Shown: piece after piece, positions 46,585-56,978 of the stretch
Position numbering within the stretch: position 1 is the stretch's first letter
Layout: every line of letters starts with the position of its first letter
Source of the DNA: Bacillus sp. FJAT-14578
GTDB taxonomy: Bacteria; Bacillota; Bacilli; Bacillales; Bacillaceae_H
NCBI RefSeq assembly: GCF_000504165.1
Contig: NZ_AYSE01000001.1
Coordinates: 434,001-498,000, forward strand
Length of the DNA stretch: 64,000 nucleotides
Direction: 5' to 3'
Notes under the pieces: generated by a model
The model's database searches: none
The model's input: the letters and a program-made list of their open reading frames with translations, nothing else
What the model was told of the DNA's origin: nothing
Made by a program: the position numbers and the translations under genes

Positions 46585-47037
46585 CTATTTGCCAATTTCC
46601 AATGCTTTCATAAGCATTCCCTTTGTCGCATTCAGTACCGTGACATTCGCTTCGTATGAGCGTGTAGAGCTGATTAAATCTACCATTTCCTTTAAGGGAT
46701 CGACATTGGGCATTTTTACATATCCTTGATCATCCGCATCTGGATGCTCCGGGTTATACACAAGTTTAAATGGCGTCTCGTCTTCCACGATTTTCGTGAT
46801 TTTTACCCCGTTTCCCACAGCCCGGGAATCATTGCTTAAGGCATGATGAAGAGCACTCGCAAACGATTCATTTGGCTGGGCCACCACCATTTTTCGGCGA
46901 TATGGTTCCCATTGCCCGTTTACCAGCTTTCCTCTTGTCGTATCGACATTGGCCATATTTGAAGAAACAACATCCATTCTTAATCGTTGTGCAGTTAAAG
47001 CAGAGGAAGTAATATTCATACTATGAAAAATGGACAC
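46585..47037 (-). CDS. flgC: Flagellar proximal rod protein FlgC
   Basis: FlgC is a proximal rod subunit. The 150 residues show the N-terminal rod motif MNITSSALTAQRLRMDVVSSNMANVDTT and the C-terminal YVKMPNVDPLKEMVDLISSTRSYEANVTVLNATKGMLMKALEIG. The start is GTG at 47037 with GGAGGAAGATAAG upstream. It begins 2 nt after the flgB stop codon. Confidence 0.96.
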   Translation of the reverse strand: MSIFHSMNITSSALTAQRLRMDVVSSNMANVDTTRGKLVNGQWEPYRRKMVVAQPNESFASALHHALSNDSRAVGNGVKITKIVEDETPFKLVYNPEHPDADDQGYVKMPNVDPLKEMVDLISSTRSYEANVTVLNATKGMLMKALEIGK

Positions 47038-47039
47038 CC

Positions 47040-47432
47040 TTATCTTCCTCCTTGGATGACTGTTTTTAATGAGTTAAATTTACCGCCTAAACGCTCTGTC
47101 AATGCTTGATAGTAAATTTGATTTTCAGCTAATTCGGACATTTCTCTATCCATGTCCACACTATTTCCATTATGTTGATAAGACTGGGGTTTTTGATTGA
47201 TAATCAAGCCCGAAGAAGCTGACGACTTAAATTCATAATGCCTGAAATCCGTTCGATTGGCTTCAAATGAATGCTGTACAGCTTGCTGAAAAACATTTTT
47301 AAATGATACATCTTTCGCTTTATAATGCGGTGTATCAACATTCGCAATATTTTGAGAAATAGTTTTTTGCTTTAAGGATGCGTAGTTTAATCCTTGTTCC
47401 AATGTGTGAAAAGTATCGGAAAAAATCTTCAA
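47040..47432 (-). CDS. flgB: Flagellar proximal rod protein FlgB
   Basis: FlgB is a proximal rod subunit and the first gene of the fla/che operon. The rod motif LEQGLNYASLKQKTISQNIANVDTPHYKAKDVSFKNVF is near the N-terminus and the C-terminus holds VDMDREMSELAENQIYYQALTERLGGKFNSLKTVIQ. The likely start is TTG at 47432, with GGGGAGA at good spacing, giving 130 residues as in B. subtilis. The ATG eight codons upstream has no ribosome site. Confidence 0.94.
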   Translation of the reverse strand: MKIFSDTFHTLEQGLNYASLKQKTISQNIANVDTPHYKAKDVSFKNVFQQAVQHSFEANRTDFRHYEFKSSASSGLIINQKPQSYQHNGNSVDMDREMSELAENQIYYQALTERLGGKFNSLKTVIQGGR

Positions 47433-47984
47433 TTGAATCTCCCCATCAATATCCATTTTTGGAATATTTTTGACAAATTTCGACTTTTTGTCATTACCTC
47501 ATATTGTAAAGAAAATAGATGAAATTGTCTATGTGTTTTCATTTTTTTTTACAATAACCTTACAAATTTCAGGGCTAATTTTACAGTCTTTTTTTCAGAA
47601 CCAGTACCTTTTCCTCATTGGATAAATCCCATTTTTTTCATTATTATCCCATCATTATAACTAAACTCTTTTAAGGCAGCCGTGATATATCTCACACTAT
47701 CTATCCTTGTCTGGCAACAAATAAAACTTTCTTTATTTTAAAACACTTAAAGAAAATTGTCGAAAGGTACTTGGACATTAGACACCTCAAAAAGAGCATA
47801 AAAGCACATTGCTGTATACTTTCCGTCAAGAAAAAGCACCATTTGGAGGAACTTTTGCCTTCAGAAGCGAATGGACGGTTCCCTCCTCTTCTTTCAGCTT
47901 TTTCTATGCTTCTGCAAAATTATTATTTTGCACAAACGAGTAAAAAGTGCTAAAAATTAATACCCATGTTGAACTAAGCTCAGT
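47433..47984 (-). other. codY-flgB intergenic region (fla/che control region)
   Basis: This gap of about 550 nt holds the fla/che promoter near its flgB end and a very AT-rich stretch (about 47530-47700). Near 47840-47890 a GC-richer block includes a 19-nt exact match to the repeat at 16329-16347 and a local inverted repeat (GGAGGAAC and GTTCCCTCC, 47846-47887). No convincing gene is seen. A loose CodY-box-like TTTTCAGAA lies at 47592-47600. Confidence 0.5.
47503..47531 (-). promoter_or_regulatory. Sigma-A promoter of the fla/che operon
   Basis: On the minus strand TAGACA (47526-47531) and TACAAT (47503-47508) are separated by exactly 17 nt. The start of transcription would be near 47496, about 65 nt before the flgB start. 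B. subtilis has its main sigma-A fla/che promoter at the equivalent place. I saw no sigma-D-type element. Confidence 0.75.
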
Positions 47985-48035
47985 AAAAAAGGTAATTCCC
48001 TTCAGCTTCTCCAAGCTGTGAGAATTACCTTTTTT
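47985..48035 (-). terminator. Intrinsic terminator after codY
   Basis: A 14-bp stem (AAAAAAGGTAATTC and complement) with an inner CAGCTT/AAGCTG stem, ending in a T6 run on the minus strand, 8 nt after the codY stop. It separates the hslVU-codY unit from fla/che. Confidence 0.85.
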
Positions 48036-48043
48036 ATCGCCAA

Positions 48044-48823
48044 TTAATTAGATTTTAATTTGGCAAGCTCCAACAAAAATTTATCATTTAATACTTTAAT
48101 ATACGTACCCTTCATTCCTAAAGAACGAGATTCAATTACACCCGCACTTTCCAGCTTGCGAAGAGCATTTACGATAACAGAACGGGTAATGCCCACACGA
48201 TCGGCAATTTTACTTGCCACAAGCAACCCTTCATTTCCATTCAACTCTTCAAAGATATGCTCGATCGCTTCTAGTTCACTGTAAGAAAGGGAACTAATCG
48301 CCATTTGAACAACAGCTTTGCTGCGTGCTTCCACTTCAATTTCTTCTGCTTTTTCTCGCAGAATTTCCATACCTACAACCGTTGCACCATATTCAGCTAA
48401 AATTAAATCATCGTCTTCAAATGTTTGGTCAAGGCGGGCTAAGATTAATGTGCCGAGACGCTCACCGCCCCCAATGATCGGAACGATTGTTGTTAAACCC
48501 GATTGGAACAACTCCTTGTTTTCAACGGGGAATGCCGTATACTCGCTTTCTACGTCTAAGTTAGAGGATGTTTCATTGATGTTGAATAAGTTTTGTGTGT
48601 ACTCTTCCGGAAATTGGCGGTCTTCCAGCATTTTTTTCATACGCTCATTTTCAATTTGCTGCTTGATTGCAACGCCTAACAATTTCCCGCGACGACTTAC
48701 CACAAATACGTTAGATTCAATGACTTCACGTAAAGTTTCAGCCATTTCTTTAAAGTTTACCGGTTTTCCCGCAGCTCTTTGCAGCATCGCATTAATTTTT
48801 CTTGTTTTAGATAATAAATCCAT
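48044..48823 (-). CDS. codY: Global nutrient-sensing repressor CodY
   Basis: CodY senses branched-chain amino acids and GTP and represses stationary-phase, biosynthetic and motility genes. The 259-residue protein begins [15 protein letters not shown], followed by the GAF effector domain (about 1-155) and a winged helix-turn-helix [44 protein letters not shown] (about 203-246). The ATG at 48823 follows AGGAGGAAC. In B. subtilis CodY represses the fla/che promoter immediately downstream. Confidence 0.97.
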   Translation of the reverse strand: MDLLSKTRKINAMLQRAAGKPVNFKEMAETLREVIESNVFVVSRRGKLLGVAIKQQIENERMKKMLEDRQFPEEYTQNLFNINETSSNLDVESEYTAFPVENKELFQSGLTTIVPIIGGGERLGTLILARLDQTFEDDDLILAEYGATVVGMEILREKAEEIEVEARSKAVVQMAISSLSYSELEAIEHIFEELNGNEGLLVASKIADRVGITRSVIVNALRKLESAGVIESRSLGMKGTYIKVLNDKFLLELAKLKSN

Positions 48824-48963
48824 CTTTGTTCCTCCTGAAATTCTTCCAATATTCACTTTATACCGCTCTAACAGGCGATAAAGCCTCTCTTTTTTCTATA
48901 AAGAGATTAATCGCCCCTAAGAACCGATTAATTCAACTATTCATCATGAACGAAAGTTGAACG

Positions 48964-50364
48964 TTATAAAATAAATTGACTCAAGTCTTTATTTTTTACA
49001 ATTGTTCCAAGCTTTTCTTCTACGTATTGCGGAGTGATGACGATTTTCTCCAATGTGACATCAGGCGCTTCAAATGATAGATCTTCTAACAGACGCTCCA
49101 GGATCGTATGTAAACGTCGTGCACCAATATTATCCGTATCTTGATTCACTTGATAAGCCACCTCGGCAATCTTACGTATAGCATCGTCAGAAAATTCAAT
49201 TTGTATACCTTCTGTTTCCAATAATGCTTGATATTGCTTAAGGAGAGCGTTATCCGGTTCAATTAAGATACGAATAAAATCTTCTACAGTCAATTTCGTC
49301 AGTTCGACCCGAATCGGGAAACGGCCTTGCAACTCGGGAATAAGGTCCGATGGCTTAGAAAGATGGAAAGCTCCCGCTGCCACAAATAGTACATGGTCGG
49401 TTTTTACCGAACCATACTTCGTCACAACGGTGGAACCCTCTACAATTGGTAAAATATCACGCTGCACACCTTCACGTGATACATCTGCTGATGAAGATTG
49501 CGTATTTTTACGCGCAATTTTATCGATTTCATCAATGAAGATCATGCCATACTGCTCGGCTCGATATACCGCTTCTTGCGTTACTTCATCCATATCAATC
49601 AGCTTCTGAGCTTCTTCATTCGTTAATATTTTGCGCGCCTCTCTCACAGTCACTTTTCTCTTTTTTTGTTTCTTTGGCATGAAGCTGCCTAGAGCATCTT
49701 GGATGTTCATGCCCATTTGTTCCATACCCGAACCCTGCAGCATATCAAACATGGAAGGCTGCTGTTCCTCTACTTCAATTGTAACGTAATAATCCTCTAA
49801 TTCTCCCAGCGCCAGTTGATGTGCCATTTGTCTTCTTTTCATTTCAACGGTGGCTTCTTCACTTGTAGATTCTTGTGTTGGTTGGGTCGTTTGATTTTGT
49901 CCGAATAACATTTCGAACGGATTTTTAAAATTTTGCTGTTTTCGGTCAGATGGAACAAGCAATTCGACAATGCGCTTATTGGCATTGTCTTCCGCTTTAT
50001 CTCGCACAGAATGCATCTTCTCTTCTTTTACGAGGCGGACTGATGTTTCGACTAAATCCCGAATCATTGATTCAACATCTCTTCCTACATATCCGACTTC
50101 CGTAAACTTCGTCGCTTCCACTTTAATAAAAGGAGCGCCGACTAGTTTAGCGAGGCGGCGGGCAATTTCCGTTTTCCCCACCCCTGTAGGCCCAATCATT
50201 AAGATGTTTTTCGGAACGACCTCATCTCTTAAGTTTTCAGCAAGCAAACTTCGGCGATAACGATTACGGAGTGCAACCGCCACCGCTTTTTTCGCTTTTG
50301 TTTGACCAACAATGTACTGATCTAACTTTTCAACAATTTGTCGTGGAGTCAAGTTCGTTTTCAC
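48964..50364 (-). CDS. hslU: HslU (ClpY), ATPase of the HslUV protease
   Basis: HslU is the AAA+ unfoldase that feeds HslV. The 466 residues have [17 protein letters not shown] at the start, Walker [17 protein letters not shown] (about 57-72) and the pore loop GYVGRD. The intermediate I domain is about 110-245, Walker [11 protein letters not shown], sensor 2 [18 protein letters not shown] and the C-terminal tail DLSQFIL. It lies 16 nt after hslV and precedes codY, as in B. subtilis codWX-codY. Confidence 0.97.
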   Translation of the reverse strand: MKTNLTPRQIVEKLDQYIVGQTKAKKAVAVALRNRYRRSLLAENLRDEVVPKNILMIGPTGVGKTEIARRLAKLVGAPFIKVEATKFTEVGYVGRDVESMIRDLVETSVRLVKEEKMHSVRDKAEDNANKRIVELLVPSDRKQQNFKNPFEMLFGQNQTTQPTQESTSEEATVEMKRRQMAHQLALGELEDYYVTIEVEEQQPSMFDMLQGSGMEQMGMNIQDALGSFMPKKQKKRKVTVREARKILTNEEAQKLIDMDEVTQEAVYRAEQYGMIFIDEIDKIARKNTQSSSADVSREGVQRDILPIVEGSTVVTKYGSVKTDHVLFVAAGAFHLSKPSDLIPELQGRFPIRVELTKLTVEDFIRILIEPDNALLKQYQALLETEGIQIEFSDDAIRKIAEVAYQVNQDTDNIGARRLHTILERLLEDLSFEAPDVTLEKIVITPQYVEEKLGTIVKNKDLSQFIL

Positions 50365-50380
50365 AGCAAATCCTCCCCTC

Positions 50381-50923
50381 TTACAATTCCTCTACAATAA
50401 TGTGTTCGTTTGTATACACACAAATTTGGCTGGCAATTTCCAACGCTGCCTTTGCAATGTCTTTCGCGGATAAATGATCCGCCGCATATTGCTTTAAAGC
50501 TCGCCCCGCGGACAAAGCATAATGGCCTCCCGACCCGATTGCTAAAATACCGTCATCCGGTTCGATTACCTCTCCTGTTCCTGACACGAGCAATAAATGT
50601 TCTTCATTCATCACGATAAGCATCGCTTCCAGTTTTCGAAGGACTTTGTCACTTCGCCATTCTTTGGCTAACTCTACAGCAGCACGTTGCAGATTCCCGT
50701 TATATTCTTCAAGCTTACCTTCAAACATTTCAAATAAGGTAAAGGCATCCGCTACAGACCCTGCAAATCCCGCTAACACTTTTCCTTGAAAAAGACGACG
50801 TACTTTTTTCGCTGTATGTTTCATCACTACAGCATTTCCAAATGTCACCTGCCCATCCCCGGACATGGCGCACTTCCCATTATGCTGGATGGCAAATATC
50901 GTTGTCGCATGAAAAGTTGACAT
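50381..50923 (-). CDS. hslV: HslV (ClpQ), peptidase of the HslUV protease
   Basis: HslV is the proteasome-like peptidase ring. The 180-residue sequence starts [29 protein letters not shown]. This is the Bacillus form, in which residue 2 is Ser. In B. subtilis ClpQ the N-terminal Ser rather than Thr is reported as the nucleophile; the same is inferred here. Core motifs [30 protein letters not shown] and [20 protein letters not shown] (here [20 protein letters not shown]) are intact. Confidence 0.95.
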   Translation of the reverse strand: MSTFHATTIFAIQHNGKCAMSGDGQVTFGNAVVMKHTAKKVRRLFQGKVLAGFAGSVADAFTLFEMFEGKLEEYNGNLQRAAVELAKEWRSDKVLRKLEAMLIVMNEEHLLLVSGTGEVIEPDDGILAIGSGGHYALSAGRALKQYAADHLSAKDIAKAALEIASQICVYTNEHIIVEEL

Positions 50924-50940
50924 AAAACTCCTCCTTCACT

Positions 50941-51855
50941 TTAGGCACGTGGATGATGATTCATGTAAATAGTGCGCAATCGGTCTTTTGTAACATGAGT
51001 ATAGATTTGAGTGGTAGACAAATGCTCATGCCCCAGCAGCTCTTGTACCGTTCTCAAATCAGCCCCCTCGTTTAACAAATGCGTTGCAAACGTATGTCTT
51101 AATGTATGCGGACTCATTTGGATCGTCTCCGATGTTTTTTTCACTAAACGATCGATAATAAGACGAATTCCTCGTGTCGTTAAAGGGCCTCCGCGGTGAT
51201 TCAGGAAGAGCGCTTTTGTACTTGAATCAGAAGATGCCTTTTGCAACAATTCTTTACGTCCTTCTTCTATATAGGTTTCAAGAGCTTTTTGGGCATAGGT
51301 ACCGAATAGGACATAGCGCTGTTTATTGCCTTTGCCATGAATAAGTACGGTCCGCAAAGAAAAGTCAATATCTGGCAAGTGAATCTTTGCACATTCACTG
51401 ACGCGTATTCCGGTTGCATACAACACTTCTAAAATGGCTTGGTCACGCTGCCCTAGCGATGTGGACAAATCCGCTGCTTCAAACAGTTTCTCCATCTCTT
51501 CCTTGTAAAGAAAGTTCGGGTTTTTGTGTTCTTTTTTGGGTGAAGAAACAAGGGCGAAAGGATTTTCCTTCACCAGCTTTTCACGCAGTAAAAAACGGTA
51601 AAAGCTTCTTAGTGAAGAAATTTTTCGCGCGATTGATCGCTTCGAGTAGTTCATGTTATACAGTTTCGTTAAAAAGAGACGAACATCCGAGTATGTAACA
51701 TCTTGTATGCCTTCAATGTTTTCTTCTTTTAAGAATTCTACGAACAGATTTATATCTTGTTCATAACACACAATTGTATATTTTGAATAATTTTTTTCTA
51801 TTTGTAAATATTCTAGAAAGGAATTTAAAAAAGTTTTAACATTTTTAATTGTCAT
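50941..51855 (-). CDS. xerC: Tyrosine recombinase XerC (CodV)
   Basis: XerC-type recombinase that resolves chromosome dimers with its partner. The 304-residue protein has the SAM-like N-terminal DNA-binding domain (about 5-90) and catalytic residues: Arg in YATGIRVSECAK (about 155), Lys in IHGKGNKQRYV, HTLRHTFATHLL (His-x-x-Arg), and LLGHEHLSTTQIYTHV with His and the nucleophile Tyr. The ATG at 51855 is taken as the start, but its GAGGTG abuts it. An ATT two codons on has better spacing. The gene order trmFO-xerC-hslV is conserved. Confidence 0.93.
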   Translation of the reverse strand: MTIKNVKTFLNSFLEYLQIEKNYSKYTIVCYEQDINLFVEFLKEENIEGIQDVTYSDVRLFLTKLYNMNYSKRSIARKISSLRSFYRFLLREKLVKENPFALVSSPKKEHKNPNFLYKEEMEKLFEAADLSTSLGQRDQAILEVLYATGIRVSECAKIHLPDIDFSLRTVLIHGKGNKQRYVLFGTYAQKALETYIEEGRKELLQKASSDSSTKALFLNHRGGPLTTRGIRLIIDRLVKKTSETIQMSPHTLRHTFATHLLNEGADLRTVQELLGHEHLSTTQIYTHVTKDRLRTIYMNHHPRA

Positions 51856-51914
51856 CACCTCACAAAGGCTACTAAATATTATCACAATTCAGTAGCCCAT
51901 GCAAATGATTTTTC

Positions 51915-53222
51915 TTATTTTTTTATAAAATTCTGAATTGTCTGTAATGCCCGTTCAGCGTACTTTGCATAACGCTCCTGTTTGCTTTTAATGCGAACAT
52001 CCAGTTCCTTGAAAATCCCAAAATTTGCGTTCATAGGCTGGAAGTTATCTGGATTGGCGTTTGTAATATAATGAGCCATGCTTCCCATTGCCGTTTCTTG
52101 AGGAAGAACGACTAACTCTTCTCCCAAAACAAGACGGGCTGCATTCATGCCGGCCATTAATCCGCTGGCAGCCGACTCCACATATCCTTCCACCCCTGTC
52201 ATTTGCCCGGCAAAGAATAAATTGTCGCGCTCGCGATATTGATACGTTGGCTTCAACAGTCGCGGCGAATTAATAAATGTATTGCGGTGCATCACACCAT
52301 AGCGGACAATCTCCGCATTCTCCAATCCTGGTATTAAGCGAATGACTTCTTTTTGAGGTCCCCACTTTAAATGTGTTTGGAAACCAACGATATTATAAAG
52401 AGTGCCTGCTGCATCATCTTGACGGAGCTGTACAACTGCAAACGGGCGTTTTCCTGTTTTCGGATCTTCCAATCCCACTGGTTTCATCGGTCCGAATAAC
52501 ATGGTCTTCTTGCCTCGCCCCGCCATTACTTCAATCGGCATACAGCCTTCAAAAAAGATTTCTTTTTCAAATTCTTTTAAAGGAACGGTTTCCGCTGCGA
52601 TGAGGGCTTCATAGAAACGGTCGAATTCCTCTTCTGTCATCGGACAATTCAAGTAGGCCGCTTCCCCTTTATCATAGCGGGATTTTAAATATACCTTATT
52701 CATATCAATGCTTTCTTTTTCAAGAATAGGCGCTGCTGCATCGTAAAAGTATAAATAATCCTCTCCGGTTAAGCCTCTCAACTGCTCTGACAAAGCTTTT
52801 GAAGTCAATGGGCCTGTTGCAATAACAGTTGGTCCTTCTGGAATTTCCGTTATTTCTTCATTAAAAACCGTAACATTCGGGTGATTTTTAACCGATTCCG
52901 TCACGCGGGCTGCAAATTCATGGCGGTCAACCGCAAGAGCTCCTCCGGCCGGAACCGCACACTCGTCAGCTGAACGAATGATGACAGAATCAAGCTGGCG
53001 CATCTCTTCTTTCAACACGCCTACTGCATTTGTTAATGTATTCGCACGCAGCGAGTTACTGCATACAAGTTCGGCAAATTTGTCTGTATGGTGCGCGGGT
53101 GTTTGTTTGACGGGTCTCATTTCATACAAATGCACCTTAATACCTCGCTTCGCGATTTGCCAAGCCGCTTCACTTCCTGCCAGACCTGCTCCAATGACAT
53201 TTACTACTTGTTTTTCACTCAT
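51915..53222 (-). CDS. trmFO: Folate-dependent tRNA (uracil-5)-methyltransferase TrmFO
   Basis: TrmFO (Gid) methylates U54 in the T-loop of tRNA using methylenetetrahydrofolate and FAD. The 435-residue protein has the FAD-binding [19 protein letters not shown], the signature [22 protein letters not shown] with Cys and the C-terminal [28 protein letters not shown]. The ATG at 53222 with GGAGG upstream gives exactly the usual length; the frame opens six codons earlier. It is between topA and xerC. Confidence 0.96.
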   Translation of the reverse strand: MSEKQVVNVIGAGLAGSEAAWQIAKRGIKVHLYEMRPVKQTPAHHTDKFAELVCSNSLRANTLTNAVGVLKEEMRQLDSVIIRSADECAVPAGGALAVDRHEFAARVTESVKNHPNVTVFNEEITEIPEGPTVIATGPLTSKALSEQLRGLTGEDYLYFYDAAAPILEKESIDMNKVYLKSRYDKGEAAYLNCPMTEEEFDRFYEALIAAETVPLKEFEKEIFFEGCMPIEVMAGRGKKTMLFGPMKPVGLEDPKTGKRPFAVVQLRQDDAAGTLYNIVGFQTHLKWGPQKEVIRLIPGLENAEIVRYGVMHRNTFINSPRLLKPTYQYRERDNLFFAGQMTGVEGYVESAASGLMAGMNAARLVLGEELVVLPQETAMGSMAHYITNANPDNFQPMNANFGIFKELDVRIKSKQERYAKYAERALQTIQNFIKK

Positions 53223-53369
53223 ATTTGAATCCTCCAACATCTCATTGCTTTTTATACTGTTGATGACCTTTTATTCTTGCCTCAAATGGTTTAGAAGGGC
53301 CGATGAATGAACATAGGCGTTTGCAGCTCCTGTTCATTCAGTACGAGACTCTCCAACCACATATAAAGA

Positions 53370-53391
53370 GGTGAGCAAATATGTGCTCACC
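53370..53391 (-). terminator. Weak hairpin between topA and trmFO
   Basis: An 8-bp stem (GGTGAGCA/TGCTCACC) with a 6-nt loop, 7 nt after the topA stop, followed by CTCTTTAT on the minus strand. The T content is low, so at best a partial terminator. Confidence 0.4.
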
Positions 53392-53398
53392 ACGTATC

Positions 53399-55474
53399 CT
53401 AACCTTGAGTTTCTTCTTTATAATCACAGTTTGTACAAACAACTTGCATCCCATTCTTCTGCTTTTTCTCGACAAGCAATTGCTCACACTTTGGACATTT
53501 CCTCGCAATCGGTTTATCCCAAGAAACGAAATCACATTCAGGAAAACGGTCACAGCCGTAAAACGTGCGTTTCTTTTTGGATTTACGCTCCACGATATTC
53601 CCTTCGTTACACTTTGGACAATCTATGCCGATTTGCTTGACAATTGGTTTTGTATTTCGGCATTCCGGAAAATTTGAACACGCCATGAATTTTCCGTAAC
53701 GCCCCATTTTATAAACCATTTCCGATCCGCAAAGTTCGCAGTCTTCTCCGGCGGGTTCATCTTTAATTTCAACTTCTTTCATTTCAGCTTCCGCTTTTTT
53801 AAGGTTTCCTTCAAACCCTTTATAGAAGTCATCGATAACCTTCACCCATTGTACTGCACCCTCTTCAACATTATCAAGACTTGTTTCCATTTTCGCAGTG
53901 AATTCTACATCAATGATTTCAGGGAAAAACTCTAAAATGAGCTCTAATACAATTTCTCCCAGTTCTGTCGGAACAAAGCGTTTGTTCTCCAATGCCACAT
54001 ATCCGCGTTTTTGGATCGTGTCCAAAGTGGGAGCAAATGTAGAAGGTCGGCCTATGCCCAATTCCTCAAGCGTTTTTACTAGTCTTGCTTCCGTATACCT
54101 TGGCGGAGGCTGTGTAAAGTGCTGTTTCGGCTCCACATCCTTGGAGTAAGCGGTTTCTCCCTTTTGCATCTCTGGAAGCATGTTTTCCTTTTCTTCTACT
54201 TGGTCATCGCTTCCTTCTACATACACCTTCATAAAACCCGGAAATTTTATCTTCGATCCATTGGCACGGAATACCACACCTGAATTCTCCAAATCAACAG
54301 CCATTGTATCCATGATGGCCGGAGCCATTTGGCTTGCTAAAAAGCGCTCCCAAATCAATTTGTACAAGCGATATTGATCTCGAGATAAAAACTCTTTCAT
54401 TTCAGTCGGTTTACGCTGTGTAGACGTCGGTCGAATCGCTTCATGGGCATCTTGGGCTTTCGCGTTTTTCTTTTCTTTCCGCTTTTCTTGATTCACATAT
54501 TCCTCACCAAACGATTGGAGGATATAGTCACGAGCTTCAGCTTGTGCTGTTTCAGAAATGCGTGTTGAATCTGTTCTCATGTATGTAATTAAACCGATGG
54601 TTCCTTCTTTTCCAAGGTCAATGCCTTCATATAATTGCTGAGCAATCATCATTGTCTTTTTTGCACGGAAGTTTAATTTTCTTGCCGCTTCCTGCTGCAA
54701 AGAAGAGGTTGTAAAGGGCAAAGCTGGATTTCGTTTTCGTTCCTTTTTGCTTACTGCCTTAATTTCAAATTCATTGCCATCCAAATTCGCTAAAACAGCG
54801 TTCACATCTTCTTCTTTGGAAAGCTCTACTTTTTGACCATTGTACTCTATCAGACTAGCTTCAAACTGCTCCTTGTCTTTTTGGAACGTCGCGTTCACTG
54901 TCCAATACTCTTCAGGTTCAAACGCGTTGATTTCGTTTTCACGTTCAATGATCATACGAACCGCGACGGATTGCACGCGCCCTGCGCTCAAACCTTTTTT
55001 GACCTTTTTCCATAAAAGCGGGCTAATATTATATCCTACAAGGCGATCTAAAATACGGCGGGCCTGCTGAGCATCCACTAAATCTGTATTAATGGCTCGC
55101 GGATGTTTAAACGACTCTTTAATGGCCTCTTTCGTAATTTCATTAAAGACAACCCGGCAATCAGATGTAATATCGATATCCAATGTATGGGCGAGATGCC
55201 AGGCGATGGCTTCCCCTTCACGGTCCGGGTCAGCTGCGAGATAAATTTTCTTTGCTTTTTTGGCAGCCGATTTTAATTCCTTCAAAACGGGGCCTTTTCC
55301 GCGAATGGTGATATATTTTGGTTCGTATTCATGTTCAATATCAATCCCCATTTGACTTTTCGGCAAATCGCGAACATGTCCCATAGAGGCTTTAACTTTA
55401 TATTTTTTCCCTAAATATCTTTCAATCGTTTTGGCCTTTGCTGGCGACTCTACTATTACTAGGTAGTCAGACAT
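53399..55474 (-). CDS. topA: DNA topoisomerase I
   Basis: TopA relaxes negative supercoils. The Toprim domain is at the N-terminus ([35 protein letters not shown]). The catalytic Tyr is in [12 protein letters not shown] (about residue 297), and the signature [25 protein letters not shown] precedes it. Three Cys4 zinc ribbons lie at about 577-685 ([10 protein letters not shown]...[17 protein letters not shown]...[17 protein letters not shown]...CTNC). The ATG at 55474 follows GAGGAGGAGC, giving 691 residues as in B. subtilis. Confidence 0.97.
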   Translation of the reverse strand: MSDYLVIVESPAKAKTIERYLGKKYKVKASMGHVRDLPKSQMGIDIEHEYEPKYITIRGKGPVLKELKSAAKKAKKIYLAADPDREGEAIAWHLAHTLDIDITSDCRVVFNEITKEAIKESFKHPRAINTDLVDAQQARRILDRLVGYNISPLLWKKVKKGLSAGRVQSVAVRMIIERENEINAFEPEEYWTVNATFQKDKEQFEASLIEYNGQKVELSKEEDVNAVLANLDGNEFEIKAVSKKERKRNPALPFTTSSLQQEAARKLNFRAKKTMMIAQQLYEGIDLGKEGTIGLITYMRTDSTRISETAQAEARDYILQSFGEEYVNQEKRKEKKNAKAQDAHEAIRPTSTQRKPTEMKEFLSRDQYRLYKLIWERFLASQMAPAIMDTMAVDLENSGVVFRANGSKIKFPGFMKVYVEGSDDQVEEKENMLPEMQKGETAYSKDVEPKQHFTQPPPRYTEARLVKTLEELGIGRPSTFAPTLDTIQKRGYVALENKRFVPTELGEIVLELILEFFPEIIDVEFTAKMETSLDNVEEGAVQWVKVIDDFYKGFEGNLKKAEAEMKEVEIKDEPAGEDCELCGSEMVYKMGRYGKFMACSNFPECRNTKPIVKQIGIDCPKCNEGNIVERKSKKKRTFYGCDRFPECDFVSWDKPIARKCPKCEQLLVEKKQKNGMQVVCTNCDYKEETQG

Positions 55475-55556
55475 CAATGCTCCTCCTCAAGAGGTAAAAT
55501 AAAATCTTCATTATTATTAAATATTCCTATACAATTTGTCAAACAACAATTAATAA

Positions 55557-55601
55557 TTTTTTGGTAAAAAGCCCCCTCCAAGGGGGCTTTTTACCAAAAA
55601 A
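55557..55601. terminator. Bidirectional terminator upstream of topA
   Basis: A 17-bp perfect stem (55561-55577 with 55581-55597; 3-nt loop), extended by 4 more A-T pairs. The core is GCCCCCT/AGGGGGC followed on each strand by TTTTT, so it can work in both directions. It lies about 85 nt before the topA start and should stop transcripts arriving from dprA. Confidence 0.8.
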
Positions 55602-55839
55602 ACGGTTTCGCTGCTAGGCTGGATTTTTAAGCCTCCTATACAGCAATTATCCATTTATTTCATCTTTTCTTCATTATAAAGTTAAAATCCTTTTTCTATA
55701 CACTTTGTTTTACTTTCAAATTTTTACTTTTTATGACCTTATCCTGAAACTCCCGAAACTCACAACCATATGTACATTTGATTTAATCTTTTATTCCATT
55801 CTATTCTTCCATCTCATGTACATTCTCAAAAGCTTTCGC

Positions 55840-55885
55840 ATAAGCAGTGGGCAAAGCCCCGCAAGGGAGAGTGCCCACTGCTTAT
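55840..55885. repeat. Large hairpin 1 downstream of dprA
   Basis: A perfect 14-bp stem, ATAAGCAGTGGGCA (55840-55853) with complement at 55872-55885, and an 18-nt GC-rich loop that itself could pair a little. No T-run follows on the minus strand. It abuts hairpin 2 directly. Confidence 0.65.
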
Positions 55886-55937
55886 ACGTAAATGATCGAA
55901 TATGGACGCTTTTTATCCATATTCAATCATTTACGTA
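55885..55937. repeat. Large hairpin 2 downstream of dprA
   Basis: A 22-bp stem with a single mismatch (55885-55906 with 55916-55937) and a 9-nt loop. The stem starts TACGTAAATGAT. It lies 48 nt after the dprA stop and shares its end base with hairpin 1. The length and near perfection exceed what a terminator needs. Confidence 0.7.
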
Positions 55938-55984
55938 GATTTGTATATTACCTTATCATTAAACGAAATCATTAAGCAACCCAT

Positions 55985-56884
55985 TTAGTTACAGTCATAC
56001 TCCATGTGCACATAAATTTCGGACAAAATGTCTTCTGCCGTCAAGACGAGCTTAGCACCCTGTTGAATTAAGCGATTGGTACCGGTCGATCGCTCATCCA
56101 AAACCGGACCAGGGATAGCGAACACCTCTCTCCCTTGCTGAAGAGCCTGTTCAGCAGTGATAAGGGAACCACTTCGTTCTTTTGCCTGTACAATGATTGT
56201 ACCACGCGTCAATCCGCTTATAATACGATTCCTCATCGGAAAAGCCCAACGGTTTGGTCTTTGGGAAGGAGGATATTCAGAAATTAATAAATGATGATTG
56301 CCAATTTCTGCAGCCAGCAATTCATTTTGCTTCGGATAAATATGATGAAATCCGCTCCCTAATACCGCAATGGTCTTCGCCTGTGATTCCAAGGCCAGTT
56401 TATGGGCGGCCGTATCGATTCCAAGAGCTAAACCGCTTACGACCACCCATCTCTCAGAAAGAAGAGGCTGCAGCACCTTTTCTAAAGACTGATATCCGTA
56501 CAAGGACGGATCTCTTGTTCCAACTACGCTAATTTTCTTTCCGTATGTTAAGAGACCGACTTTTCCTTTCGCATAAAGCACCCATGGCGGATCATAAATG
56601 GTTTTTAGCAAAGGAGGATACTCATCGTCAAAATAAGAGATACAATGAACATGTTCTCTTTTATATTTATTTAGGATATCTTGAATGGGAATCGTTTGCA
56701 AATCCTTTTTAAATTCATTCAAATGATAAGCGGGAAGTTGGAGAATATGCTGAAGTTGATCTGAGGATAAAGAATAGAGGTGTTGTAAAAGCGGGTCTGA
56801 TTGCAGCAGTCTCAGAATCGATTTCCACCCGACTCCCCTGCAATGCGTCAAATGAATCAGTTTTGCTTTAAATTCATCATTCAT
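55985..56884 (-). CDS. dprA: DNA processing protein DprA
   Basis: DprA loads RecA onto single-stranded DNA taken up during transformation. The 299-residue protein has an N-terminal SAM-like helical part (about 1-70) and the Rossmann-fold domain: ISVVGTRDPSLYGYQSL (about 118-134), VVSGLALGIDTAAHKLAL, TIAVLGSGFHHIYPKQN and the signature RNRIISGLTRGTIIVQAKERSGSLITAEQAL. Length matches B. subtilis DprA. It implies that the organism carries at least part of a competence system. ATG 56884 follows GAGGAGG. Confidence 0.96.
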   Translation of the reverse strand: MNDEFKAKLIHLTHCRGVGWKSILRLLQSDPLLQHLYSLSSDQLQHILQLPAYHLNEFKKDLQTIPIQDILNKYKREHVHCISYFDDEYPPLLKTIYDPPWVLYAKGKVGLLTYGKKISVVGTRDPSLYGYQSLEKVLQPLLSERWVVVSGLALGIDTAAHKLALESQAKTIAVLGSGFHHIYPKQNELLAAEIGNHHLLISEYPPSQRPNRWAFPMRNRIISGLTRGTIIVQAKERSGSLITAEQALQQGREVFAIPGPVLDERSTGTNRLIQQGAKLVLTAEDILSEIYVHMEYDCN

Positions 56885-56978
56885 AGAACGAATACCTCCT
56901 CGGTTCGATTATGGACAAACATAAATATGTTAGGAAAAAGCATGGGGTGAAGAAACATGATATGGTTTCATTGCATAA

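Larger units (their letters stand above)
55475..55984. other. 510-nt dprA-topA gap with three large hairpins
   Basis: Between dprA and topA lies an AT-rich spacer with no convincing gene. Three inverted repeats account for about 150 nt of it: 55557-55601, 55840-55885 and 55885-55937 (separate entries). The remaining 240 nt (about 55602-55839) are A/T-rich and featureless to my eye. Confidence 0.6.

Noticed and set aside
47591..47606. CodY box before fla/che
   Set aside because: Only about nine of 15 positions match the consensus AATTTTCWGAAAATT, too weak to list as a site even though CodY control is known in B. subtilis.
47433..47984. Sigma-D promoter for fla/che
   Set aside because: No TAAA plus GCCGATAT pair with suitable spacing was seen on the minus strand.
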